Positions 1 through 5,845 of a DNA stretch of 7,207 bases are shown here, one piece after another (positions within the stretch are counted from its first letter, which is position 1; each line of letters opens with the position of its first letter). The DNA is taken from assembly GCA_014382085.1 (NCBI GenBank), contig JACNKJ010000055.1, positions 1-7,207 on the forward strand, written 5' to 3'. Made by a program: the position numbers and the translations under genes. The notes below the pieces were generated by a model, which did no database searches, was not told the DNA's origin, and saw only the letters and a program-made list of their open reading frames with translations. The DNA is from a bacterium. Lineage in GTDB: Bacteria > Krumholzibacteriota > Krumholzibacteriia > JACNKJ01.

Positions 1-738
1 CTTCGCCGTCCAGACCAGGATCAAGACGAGGACGGCGGGAGCGAGCCGCGTGACGCTGGCGGGCCGCCGGGGAAGTTTGTCGCCCCCCCCCCAGCGATCG
101 GGGAAACGGCGGACAGCCAGGTCTTGGCCCAGTGTTGCACCGCGGGCGAGCATGCCCCGAAATAGAGGCAGGAGCAGTGCGGGCCAGTGTGCGCGTTTGG
201 ACTTGGGGCTGGATCCACCGCCGCGAGCACGCCAAGCTTTTTCCAGTAGGAATGCTTCGCGAAGGAAGAAGTCCAGGAAAGAAAAGGCCATCACGGGTAC
301 CAGCGCCCAGCGTGCAAGTTTCGGGTTCGAGGGCAATCGCGACATGAGGGCCGCAGGATGCAAACTTTCCAGAGCCCGGGCCGAAAGCAAAATCCAGAAG
401 GCGAAGCGGGACAAGGCGAGCAGGCCGCGCATCCAACCGCCGGCGTCATATCGCCAGGGAATACCGCCGTCGAATCCTCGCCAGGGAAATGTGTGGATGA
501 GCATGACGAGCAGTAAAAGAGGCGTGAAACGTGCGAGTAACATGAAGGGCCGAGGGCTGGGTCGTGGAAGAATCAAAAAGAAAACCACGCCCAGGGCGGA
601 GAGGGCCAGGCGATCCCAGGTCCAGGAAATGCCCACGGCAATGGCGAGAAGAACGAAGGCCAGCATGAGCGGTAGAGGATGCTCTAAAGCGCCGGCGATG
701 CGGGGAAAGGGTGTTGCGGGAAAGGGCGAGCGCTTCAT
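1..738 (-). CDS. EcfT/CbiQ-like transmembrane protein of an energy-coupling-factor transporter (partial, C-terminus off left edge)
   Basis: The leftward frame from ATG at 738 stays open to base 1 (246 residues, no stop). Hydrophobic segments lie at about residues 21-39, 44-57, 66-84, 103-121, 143-157 and 231-244. Between the last two is a polar cytoplasmic stretch with AWRARG (168-173) and AVRRF (208-212). In the EcfT/CbiQ family, two Ala-x-x-x-Arg-Gly-type coupling motifs sit in this region and dock on the EcfA ATPases. The second motif here is degenerate, with Arg in place of Gly. EcfT proteins join an ATPase pair to a substrate-binding S component for vitamin or metal uptake. No ATPase or S component is in the window, so the substrate is unknown. 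The start overlaps the glycosyltransferase stop as ATGA, which implies translational coupling. Gly217-219 are encoded within a run of ten C's (83-92, plus strand). The family call rests on topology and motif layout from memory. A different polytopic membrane protein remains possible. Confidence 0.68.
   Translation of the reverse strand, partial: MKRSPFPATPFPRIAGALEHPLPLMLAFVLLAIAVGISWTWDRLALSALGVVFFLILPRPSPRPFMLLARFTPLLLLVMLIHTFPWRGFDGGIPWRYDAGGWMRGLLALSRFAFWILLSARALESLHPAALMSRLPSNPKLARWALVPVMAFSFLDFFLREAFLLEKAWRARGGGSSPKSKRAHWPALLLPLFRGMLARGATLGQDLAVRRFPDRWGGGDKLPRRPASVTRLAPAVLVLILVWTAK
83..92. repeat. Homopolymer tract C10 inside the EcfT-like gene
   Basis: Ten consecutive C's on the plus strand encode Gly217-Gly219 of the EcfT-like protein on the minus strand. 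At the present length the reading frame stays open and leads into a plausible last transmembrane helix. Loss of one C would switch translation into a frame that stops at 21-23, removing that helix. Confidence 0.9.
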
Positions 739-1868
739 GAGTTGATCTCCGCAGCCAGTTCTCGAAGGGTCGTAGCGAGCCCTGCCCAGCTTTTCGACCC
801 TGCCTCCTCCATGATGGCCTTCTGCATGAGCGCTTCCAAATTGCCGTCGAAATAGCGCTCAACGGCCTCCGCAATGGCGGCGGCGTCATCGGGTTTCACT
901 ACCAGGCCCGTGCGCCCGTCCTGCACCTGCGCGGAAAGGCCGCCCACATCAGTTACCAGGGACGCGCGTCCGGCGCCATGAGCAATTTCCACGATTCCGC
1001 TCTGGGTGGCATCGCGATAGGGAAGCACCACCAAATCGGCGGCGGCAAACCACGCAGGCACTTCTTCATTGGGAACATAACGATCCACGATGTTCACGCG
1101 CTCTTGCAAACCCAGCCGCGCGATGAGCGCATCGTATCGCGTGCGTTTCTCGTAGAATTCGCCCACCACGTGCAGGCGATATCGCATGTCCAACTTCGCC
1201 AGCGCTTCCAGAGCCAGGTCCAGGCCCTTGTACTCGCGCACCAAGCCGAAGAAAAGCAGGGCGCGCTCGTCGGAACTCAGGCCACATTGGGCCCGCGCGG
1301 AGGCGCGATCAAGTCGAGACTCTCCTAAAGCCGAATATCTGGGATGGGCATGCACGCGCTGTACCGAGGCGGGATACATTTCAGCCAAACGCGCGGCATC
1401 GTGTTGGGAGTGCGCCAGGAAACCCTGTGCGCGGCGGCGGCCATATCGGCTTAAAGAACGATCCACCGCACTGGCCTCGTGAGGTTCCACATTGTGACAA
1501 AGAAAGAGCCGGCGCGTGCGAGGCGAAAGCTTCGCCAGACGACGAGCCATCCAGCCGTATGCGGGGCCGAAGAAGGGGTGCCACCACTGAAAGATGACGG
1601 CGTCGAAATCGCGTTCGGCGAGAAGCTTGGCCGAGCGCTCCCAACTTAAAGGATCAATGCTGGAGAGGCGCTGGGAAGAGGGGAAGGCGATGGCCGATTG
1701 GCTTTCATCCAGTTGCGTACGCCCGGGGAACAGAAAACCCGGGTAGAGTAGGCTGAAGTTGAGTGCGAAGACCTCGTCCTTTCGCGCGAGTTCATGCGCC
1801 AGCAATGCGCCGTAGTGGGCGATGCCGCCTCGATAAGGATGCAGAGGTCCGACTAGCGCCCAATTCAA
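735..1868 (-). CDS. Glycosyltransferase, GT4-like (glycosyl transferases group 1), GT-B fold
   Basis: This 377-residue protein has the size and layout of retaining GT-B glycosyltransferases, which move a sugar from a nucleotide-sugar to a lipid, glycan or protein acceptor on the cytoplasmic face. The N-terminus has the glycine-rich loop RGGIAHY (13-19). The second Rossmann domain begins near residue 200, with LLFFGLVREYKGLD typical of family 4. The C-terminal donor-binding region reads PYRDATQSGIVEIA and then TDVGGL. The usual E-x7-E pair is D286-x7-E294 here, a common kind of variant. The start is TTG at 1868, six bases after the tldE stop and in the same frame, with GGAGAG nine bases upstream. 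The first residues (NWALVGPLHPYRGG) match where the family begins, which supports this start. The stop overlaps the start of the EcfT-like gene. Donor and acceptor cannot be told from sequence. A role in envelope glycan or glycolipid synthesis is an inference. Confidence 0.9.
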   Translation of the reverse strand: MNWALVGPLHPYRGGIAHYGALLAHELARKDEVFALNFSLLYPGFLFPGRTQLDESQSAIAFPSSQRLSSIDPLSWERSAKLLAERDFDAVIFQWWHPFFGPAYGWMARRLAKLSPRTRRLFLCHNVEPHEASAVDRSLSRYGRRRAQGFLAHSQHDAARLAEMYPASVQRVHAHPRYSALGESRLDRASARAQCGLSSDERALLFFGLVREYKGLDLALEALAKLDMRYRLHVVGEFYEKRTRYDALIARLGLQERVNIVDRYVPNEEVPAWFAAADLVVLPYRDATQSGIVEIAHGAGRASLVTDVGGLSAQVQDGRTGLVVKPDDAAAIAEAVERYFDGNLEALMQKAIMEEAGSKSWAGLATTLRELAAEINS

Positions 1869-1874
1869 TTCAAC

Positions 1875-3209
1875 TCACTCTCCGCTCACGGTCATGGATA
1901 TTACCCTCAGGCTTGGCGCGATCTTCGTGCCCAGGCTGAAGTCCAGGTCGCCGGCCACAGCGTCGATGCCCTTCAACACAGCATCGAAATGCCCCGCGAT
2001 GGTCGCACCCTTCACGGGATATGCCACCTTTCCGCCTTCGATCCAGAGGCCTTCCACGCCCTGCGACCAATTGCCGCTGACCGTGTTGAAGCCCGATCCC
2101 ATGTAACCCGTGACCAAAAGTCCACGATCCACGCCGGCGATGAGATCGGCCAGCGTGCCTTCGCCGTTTTCCACGTATAGATTACTGGCCGCCACACCTC
2201 CTCCCCAGGATCCATGTCCGGTGACAGGCTGATTCAGGCGGCGTGAGCTTTCCAAGTCATGCATGAAGTGGGCGAGCTTACCGCCATCCACCACGCGAAG
2301 AGCTTTGGCGAGGATGCCCTCGCTATCGAAAGGTTGGCTACCGAGACCGCGAGGGCGCAGGGGATCGTCGACGATGGAAATTTTCTCGCTGGCGATCTGC
2401 TCTCCCAGGCGATCTCCGAGATAGCTCTGCTTGCGCCAGACGGCGCTGCCGGAAATGCAGCCGAAGAGCATGGCCACCAAACGCGATGCGGCGTTGGCCT
2501 CGAAAATCACCGGCACTTCGCCGGTGGCGGCGCGGCGGGCGTCGCACATGCGCAAGGCACGCTCGGCGGCGCGATGTCCCACTTCATCGGCGTCCATGAG
2601 ATCTTCGGCGTGAAGGGCACGGGTGAACCAGAAGTCGCGGGAGCGGTCGCCCTTGGAATCCTTGGCCACGGGCACCGCCGAGAGCGAGTAAACGCTGAAG
2701 GGATAGCCTCCGGTGAAACCGTTGCTGGTCATGATCAGCATGTCGCCGTGACTCTGGGCGAAATTGCCGCCCATGGAGTTGTCGATGCGATCATCCACTT
2801 CCATGGCCGCGCTTTCGGCCCGATGCGCCATGGCGATTCGCTTTTCGGTGGACGGCGCTTCCTGGGGATCGAGCAAATCGAGGTCGGGCCAGGTGTCGGC
2901 GTAGAGTTCGGGCTCGGGTAGACGATGGAAATCATCCGGCGCGGTCACCCCGGCCAGGCCCACCGCTTCACCCGCGAGCTTTTCCAGCTTCTCGGGACGG
3001 AAGTCGGAACTGTCCACCACCGCTTTGCAGCGGTTCTTGTAAACGCGTAGAGCCAGGCTCTTGCTTTCGGCTTCTTTCAAGGTTTCGATTTCGCCCATGC
3101 GCACCGTGGTTTGAAATTCCCGGTGCTCGCGCACGAAAATTTCGGCCTCGTCGGCGCCGGCGGCCATGGCGGCGTTCAGTGTTTTCTCTGCAATCTCTCG
3201 GATGCTCAC
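1875..3209 (-). CDS. tldE: TldE/PmbA, non-zinc partner of the TldD-TldE metalloprotease
   Basis: A 444-residue protein, close to the ~450 of E. coli PmbA/TldE. Its C-terminal half matches the family: IVDDPLRPRG, SQPFDSEG, then GSGFNTVSGNWSQG (371-384), GLWIEGGKVAYPV and ATIAGHF. It has no HExxxH motif, as expected of the TldE half, which pairs with TldD to form a hollow protease. In E. coli the pair trims the microcin B17 leader peptide and degrades unfolded peptides such as CcdA. The true substrate is unknown here. I chose GTG at 3209 because GGAG lies six bases upstream and the product starts MSIREIAEK, like family members. The longer reading from GTG at 3236 would overlap tldD by 17 bases and adds nine residues without family character. 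It follows tldD after ten bases and precedes the glycosyltransferase by six, so the three are almost surely one mRNA. Confidence 0.93.
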   Translation of the reverse strand: MSIREIAEKTLNAAMAAGADEAEIFVREHREFQTTVRMGEIETLKEAESKSLALRVYKNRCKAVVDSSDFRPEKLEKLAGEAVGLAGVTAPDDFHRLPEPELYADTWPDLDLLDPQEAPSTEKRIAMAHRAESAAMEVDDRIDNSMGGNFAQSHGDMLIMTSNGFTGGYPFSVYSLSAVPVAKDSKGDRSRDFWFTRALHAEDLMDADEVGHRAAERALRMCDARRAATGEVPVIFEANAASRLVAMLFGCISGSAVWRKQSYLGDRLGEQIASEKISIVDDPLRPRGLGSQPFDSEGILAKALRVVDGGKLAHFMHDLESSRRLNQPVTGHGSWGGGVAASNLYVENGEGTLADLIAGVDRGLLVTGYMGSGFNTVSGNWSQGVEGLWIEGGKVAYPVKGATIAGHFDAVLKGIDAVAGDLDFSLGTKIAPSLRVISMTVSGE

Positions 3210-3219
3210 GGCCGTCTCC

Positions 3220-4647
3220 TCAGGTTTTCGTTCCACCGACGGTAATTTCGCCGACCTTCACGCTGGGCATTCCCTGTCCCACGGGCACCGACTGCCCGCC
3301 CTTGCCGCAGGTCCACATGCCTTCGGACAATTCCAGATTGTTGCCCACCATCTCCACCTTGCCCATGATCTCGGGGCCGTTGCCGATGAGCGTGGCGCCC
3401 TTGACCAGTTCGGCGATCTTCCCGTCGCGTATGCGGTAGCCCTCGGTGACGGCGAAAACGAAATCGCCGCGAGCGATGTCAACCTGCCCGCCGCCCAGGC
3501 TCTTGGCGTAGAAACCGTCCTTCACCGATTCGATGATCTCCCCCGGCTCGCTCTTTCCCGGCATCATATAGGTGACGGTCATGCGCGGCAGGGGCGGACT
3601 GCGATAGCTTTCGCGCCGGCCGTTACCCGTACGCTCCACGCCCATGATGCGCGCGCTCAGGCGATCGTGCATGTAGCCACGCAGCACGCCGTTTTCCACG
3701 AGCACGTTTCGGCCGGTGCTGCTGCCCTCGTCGTCCACATTGATGGCGCCGCGATCGCCCGGAATAGTCGCGTCGTCCACGATGCTGCAAAGCGGGCTCG
3801 CCACCTGCTCGCCCACACGTCCCGAAAAGGTGGACGTTTTCTTTCGGTTGAAGTCGGCCTCCAGGCCGTGGCCCACCGCTTCGTGCAGGAGCACCCCGCT
3901 GGTGCCTGCGCCGAGCACCACGGGCATGGCGCCCGCGGGAGCATCTTCCGCGTCGAGTTTGCGCACGGCCATGTCGGCCACCTTGCGCGCTAGAGCTTCG
4001 GGACGATCGCCCTCCAAAGTCTCCATACCACGGCGGCCGCCCAAACCTTCGCCGGCCATCTCGCGTTTGCCGTCTTTGCCGGTGACCACGCCCACGTTGA
4101 ACCTGACCATGGGCTGGGTATCGAAGGTGATGAGTCCGTCGCTACCGGCAATGATGATGTTGCGGTACTCGTGGTAAAGGCTGGCATTCACCTTTTCCAC
4201 CGCCGGATCCACCGCCCGCGCGGCCGCATCGGCCCGCTCAAGCAGTGCGATCTTGTCGGCCAGTTCCACGCCCTCCATGGGACGCACCGGCTGGTAGTAG
4301 TCACCTCGGCCGTTCACAGCCTTGGCGAACTCCGCGGGATCCACACCCCCACCGCTGGCGATGTGGGCCGCGGTGTCGGCGGCGCGCATGAGGGCTTCCT
4401 CGGTGAGTTCGTCGGCGTAGGCGAATCCCGTTTTTTCACCTTGGAGCACGCGGATGCCCGCGCCACGGGTGAGAATCAAGGCGGCGTTCTTCACGCAGCT
4501 CTCTTCCCATCGCAGAGATCGGCCCTCGCCGCTTTCCGCGAAAATGTCGGCGTAGTCGCCGCCGCGTCCCAGGGCTCGCGCGAGCACGCGGCGCAGGACG
4601 GTCTCGTCCAGTTCCAGGACGGACAGGTGTTCGGATAGTGAATTCAT
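3220..4647 (-). CDS. tldD: TldD, zinc metalloprotease subunit of TldD-TldE
   Basis: A 475-residue protein (E. coli TldD is 481) and the catalytic half of the cytoplasmic TldD-TldE peptidase. The zinc motif HEAVGH occupies residues 255-260, within GVLLHEAVGHGLEADFNRK. In the characterised family, two histidines of this motif and a distal cysteine bind zinc and the glutamate is catalytic. The cysteine is C447 in WTCGKGGQSVPVGQG. Other family blocks are SIVDDATIPG with INVDDEGSSTGRN, then YRSPPLPRMTVTYM and GGGQVDIARGDFVFAVTEGY. The start is ATG at 4647, with AAGGAG four bases upstream. The frame remains open to a TTG at 4698, but that extension would cover the candidate promoter and looks non-native. 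All known catalytic residues are present, so the enzyme should be active. It is followed after ten bases by tldE, its obligate partner. Confidence 0.96.
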   Translation of the reverse strand: MNSLSEHLSVLELDETVLRRVLARALGRGGDYADIFAESGEGRSLRWEESCVKNAALILTRGAGIRVLQGEKTGFAYADELTEEALMRAADTAAHIASGGGVDPAEFAKAVNGRGDYYQPVRPMEGVELADKIALLERADAAARAVDPAVEKVNASLYHEYRNIIIAGSDGLITFDTQPMVRFNVGVVTGKDGKREMAGEGLGGRRGMETLEGDRPEALARKVADMAVRKLDAEDAPAGAMPVVLGAGTSGVLLHEAVGHGLEADFNRKKTSTFSGRVGEQVASPLCSIVDDATIPGDRGAINVDDEGSSTGRNVLVENGVLRGYMHDRLSARIMGVERTGNGRRESYRSPPLPRMTVTYMMPGKSEPGEIIESVKDGFYAKSLGGGQVDIARGDFVFAVTEGYRIRDGKIAELVKGATLIGNGPEIMGKVEMVGNNLELSEGMWTCGKGGQSVPVGQGMPSVKVGEITVGGTKT

Positions 4648-4651
4648 TATT

Positions 4652-4657
4652 CTCCTT
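4652..4657 (-). promoter_or_regulatory. Shine-Dalgarno of tldD (AAGGAG)
   Basis: The minus strand reads AAGGAG-AATA-ATG. This strong site fixes the tldD start at 4647 rather than at the upstream in-frame TTG at 4698. Confidence 0.7.
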
Positions 4658-4669
4658 GGGGATGCGGCA

Positions 4670-4698
4670 AATCTAGCGGGAGGAGAGAGGCAAGTCAA
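4670..4698 (-). promoter_or_regulatory. Candidate sigma70-type promoter of tldD-tldE-GT-ecfT
   Basis: On the minus strand, a -35-like TTGACT (4698-4693) and a -10-like TAGATT (4675-4670) are separated by exactly 17 bases. This lies inside the only sizeable gap of the leftward gene array, between the nudix stop (4706) and the tldD start (4647). The match is 5/6 and 4/6 to consensus. A transcript starting near 4663 would have a leader of about 16 bases containing the Shine-Dalgarno. The call is by pattern only. The host's sigma factor preferences are unknown. Confidence 0.45.
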
Positions 4699-4705
4699 CG
4701 GGCCT

Positions 4706-5224
4706 TCAAGCCGGCGGTTCCCCGGATTTGGCGAGTTCTACAAGCCGCTTGGCGATATGGCGATGGGCCTGCCAGGCGATGTCTTTTGGAGGCTCCAGCA
4801 CCGGAAACCAGCGGGTCTCGCTGGCGTCGTCGCCGGCCTGCTCTACCCCGCCTACCACGCGCGCGAAGAAGACGGTTAACACTGCCTGGGTGCGCGGATC
4901 GTCAAAGCCCGACAGGGTTTCCAGAATTTCGCCGATCTCCACTTCCAGGCCGGTTTCCTCCAGGGTTTCCCGACGTGCGCAGTCGCGAATGTCTTCGTCC
5001 CATTCCAGAAAGCCCGAGGGCAGGGACCAGAGATCTTTGCGGGGTTCCCCCGCGCGACGCACCCAGAGGCACAGGCCGTCGCGCATCACCACCGCTCCCG
5101 CGGCAGGCGCCGGGTTAGCGTAGTGCACGTATCCGCAGGCGCAAACCGGGCGCTCTCTGCCGCCGCGTTCTTCGACCTTGAGCGCCTTCCCGCAGACGGG
5201 ACAGAAATTGTGTTCGAATCGCAA
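4706..5224 (-). CDS. Nudix hydrolase with N-terminal zinc ribbon
   Basis: A 172-residue protein with two parts. Residues 7-38 form a small zinc ribbon (C8-x2-C11, then C28-x-C30-G, followed by VHYANP), as found at the front of NADH-pyrophosphatase-like Nudix proteins. Residues 71-93 are a complete Nudix box fitting GX5EX7REUXEEXGU: G71, E77, R85-E86, E89-E90, G92. Such enzymes hydrolyse nucleoside diphosphates linked to another group (NADH, ADP-ribose, nucleotide sugars, oxidised nucleotides) using Mg2+ or Mn2+. I cannot assign the substrate. It is shorter than true NudC (about 257 residues), and I do not see the SQPWPFPxS signature of NADH pyrophosphatases. The second zinc knuckle is C-x-C rather than the usual C-x-x-C. 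The start is TTG at 5224, with GAAGGGAG seven bases upstream. The gene begins 15 bases after the DUF4919-like gene ends, so the two are probably co-transcribed. Confidence 0.93.
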   Translation of the reverse strand: MRFEHNFCPVCGKALKVEERGGRERPVCACGYVHYANPAPAAGAVVMRDGLCLWVRRAGEPRKDLWSLPSGFLEWDEDIRDCARRETLEETGLEVEIGEILETLSGFDDPRTQAVLTVFFARVVGGVEQAGDDASETRWFPVLEPPKDIAWQAHRHIAKRLVELAKSGEPPA

Positions 5225-5239
5225 GCGGCTACTCCCTTC

Positions 5240-5785
5240 TCAATGTGAACCAAACCAGAGTGTAATATCGAAGTGGACTTCGGCGCCGCTCTGGCAGAGA
5301 AATTTGTCGCAGGTTTTCTCGCCGACCTGAACAAGCGATTGCTGCTCAACTTCTTCACGCAGTACGATGCCGAGAACGTCGTACTCGTCGGACACCTTGG
5401 AGCAGAGATAAGGTTTGGCCGCGCTGCCGTCGCCCGTTGCCAGGATGGCTTCGAGGCAGGCGAATCCAAATTCTTGTTCCCGATCTTCCAGCTGCTTGTT
5501 GCCGATGGCCTCTGCTCGGTAAGACGCAAGCAGATGAAGACGCGGCGAGAGCGGGTAGAGGGGCATGAGCCGCTCGAGTTCGGCGGCGGCCTCATCCATT
5601 TTGCCCTCGCTGATCATGGACTTGAGTTCCACATAGTCTTCATGGGCGTTGTAACCGGGCGCGGCCACCTGCTCCCGAAGAAGCTCCGCATAGCGGGACG
5701 AACTTGGCTTGGCAAAAAACTCCAGATATTGCTTCTCCACGGCGTCCCCGATCTCTGGCTTGGGCTCGCGAGAAGGCTGAATCAA
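5240..5785 (-). CDS. DUF4919-like hypothetical protein
   Basis: A soluble-looking protein of up to 181 residues, without signal peptide or membrane segment. The middle (about 45-100) is helical and TPR-like: MISEGKMDEAAAELERLMP then YPLSPRLHLLASYRAEAIGN. The C-terminal half carries ILATGDG (114-120), VSDEYDVLG (131-139), QQSLV (148-152), CDKF (159-162) and VHFDITLWFG (170-179). That order resembles the DUF4919 family as I remember it (a SGDG block, DEY, QSL, cDk and a final YFNIS-type strand). No biochemical function is known for that family, and I assign none. The start is uncertain. TTG at 5785 is the first usable codon after an in-frame TAG 18 bases upstream of it, but has a poor Shine-Dalgarno. 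GTG at residue 16 (5740) has GGGGA nearby and may be the real start. It is the first gene of the leftward array, divergent from prmA and 15 bases ahead of the Nudix gene. Confidence 0.75.
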   Translation of the reverse strand: MIQPSREPKPEIGDAVEKQYLEFFAKPSSSRYAELLREQVAAPGYNAHEDYVELKSMISEGKMDEAAAELERLMPLYPLSPRLHLLASYRAEAIGNKQLEDREQEFGFACLEAILATGDGSAAKPYLCSKVSDEYDVLGIVLREEVEQQSLVQVGEKTCDKFLCQSGAEVHFDITLWFGSH

Positions 5786-5845
5786 AGCCGAGTGTCTGTC
5801 CAGCTATTGCTTGATCGGCCCGCCGGCCTGGGTCATGGTCGGCAT
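5786..5845. other. Divergent intergenic region between the DUF4919-like gene and prmA
   Basis: This 60-base gap separates two outward-facing genes and should hold or border promoters in both directions. I see no convincing -35/-10 pair on either strand. It contains a GC-rich short inverted repeat (GGCC-CGCC-GGCC, about 5817-5828). The gap may be too small for two full promoters, so elements could lie inside the flanking coding regions. Confidence 0.4.

Noticed and set aside
50..745. Plus-strand open frame of 231 codons at the left end
   Set aside because: It is very rich in Arg and Lys with no domain character and lies opposite the EcfT-like gene, whose frame shows clear membrane helices.
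1866..1877. TGA between tldE and the glycosyltransferase as a programmed read-through fusion
   Set aside because: The two genes share a frame with a single stop between them, but the second has its own Shine-Dalgarno and a family-consistent start. No read-through signal is visible.
3166..3993. Long plus-strand open frames opposite tldD and tldE (also 2259-2921 and 4171-4638)
   Set aside because: They are antisense to strongly recognised genes, rich in His, Ala and Gly as expected for mirror frames of GC-rich coding DNA, and show no family motifs.
5817..5828. GGCC-CGCC-GGCC as an operator
   Set aside because: The arms are four bases and GC-rich, so chance is likely. There is no second copy in the window.
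5273..5845. Upstream extension of prmA by 191 codons
   Set aside because: The stretch is antisense to the DUF4919-like gene and unlike any PrmA N-terminus. ATG at 5846 gives a normal-length protein.
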